Origin: Micromussa lordhowensis
Taxonomy: Eukaryota > Cnidaria > Anthozoa > Scleractinia > Lobophylliidae
Direction of reading: 5' to 3'
Length of the DNA: 64,000 nt
NCBI GenBank assembly: GCA_964020085.1
Contig: OZ026599.1
Coordinates: 26,411,329 to 26,475,328 of the forward strand
How positions within the stretch are numbered: the stretch's first letter is position 1; each line of letters opens with the position of its first letter. Below the pieces are notes generated by a model that was not told where the DNA came from, searched no databases, and saw only the letters and a list, made by a program, of their open reading frames with translations. Of the stretch, positions 63,461-64,000 are shown in pieces. The translations under genes and the position numbers were made by a program.

Positions 63461-64000
63461 TATTCAACAAATTGATAACAAAACAGCCTAAATCCTTGTA
63501 AATCTCTCTGTCGACATTTTCTCACTTCACTTTTTCTTCCCACGTACGAAGCTACGTATACCGCCGGATATCTGTTACCTACGGATGACAGATATCGAGA
63601 GCATCATGACCATATTTGGATAGTGTTACAATTTGTTGAATAATAATAACATGTATATGTTAAAAGTCCTACAGACTACTTCTTGCAACTATAGAAAAAT
63701 ATAGATAAATAGAAGATTGATCTTGGTTAAAGGACTCTAGTTAGTTTCCTCCATTTGTAATGCCATCGACATTATTGATATTGCATGGTGAAGCAGAGTC
63801 TTATTGCTTTACTGTAAGTTGTGTTCCCTAAAGTATGTTTTATTTTTAAGTAGTTTCACAGTGATTCCCTTCGTTTCGACATGCTCCGAATAAAATATAA
63901 TAGCCAAACTCTCACGATGTAAACAAAAATAAAGGTGTGGCTGACTAGGGCTCTTTAAATGATTGATTGATTGGTTGGTTAATTAAGAGAGAGACCCGGC

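Overview
This window is nuclear DNA of an intron-rich, AT-rich animal genome, most likely an anthozoan cnidarian such as a stony coral or sea anemone. The evidence is an MRP1-type ABC transporter in 26 small exons, an ASIC/degenerin channel gene, Penelope-like elements with GIY-YIG domains and hammerhead ribozymes, tRNA-derived SINEs, and very many short foldback elements. The species assignment is inference. Exon borders were set by hand from GT/AG sites, reading phase and family conservation.

Layout. 0.2-1.7 kb is a 12-bp minisatellite. 3.5-4.3 kb holds the large, probably last, exon of a dCMP-deaminase-like gene on the + strand. 5-10 kb is non-coding with hairpin elements. 10.3-13.3 kb is an inverted, decayed copy of the first three coding exons of the ASIC-like gene whose intact copy lies at 57.1-62.6 kb. 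15.2-18.4 kb is a nest of mobile elements: a Penelope-like element split by a TIR element with 9-bp target duplications, then a second TIR element carrying two tRNA-like segments. 20.2-49.1 kb is one minus-strand gene of 26 coding exons (predicted 1,337 aa) for an MRP1/ABCC1-like exporter that appears to lack the TMD0 domain. Its introns are packed with SINEs, MITEs, Penelope fragments and hammerhead-like motifs. 51.5-52.9 kb is an intronless + strand gene for a probable mitochondrial helical-repeat RNA-binding protein, preceded by a short uORF. 53.1-55.7 kb is a repeat island: SINE, Penelope 3' part, and a broken Ty3/gypsy element. 57.1-62.6 kb holds the 5' five coding exons of an ASIC-like channel gene that runs off the right edge.

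The genes do not form one pathway. The transporter and the helical-repeat gene are divergently arranged, 2.35 kb apart between start codons. The most informative parts are comparative. The inverted ASIC copy shows which mobile elements arrived after the duplication (one has an empty site in the copy). Reading frames interrupted by elements, and exact target duplications, date several insertions relative to each other.
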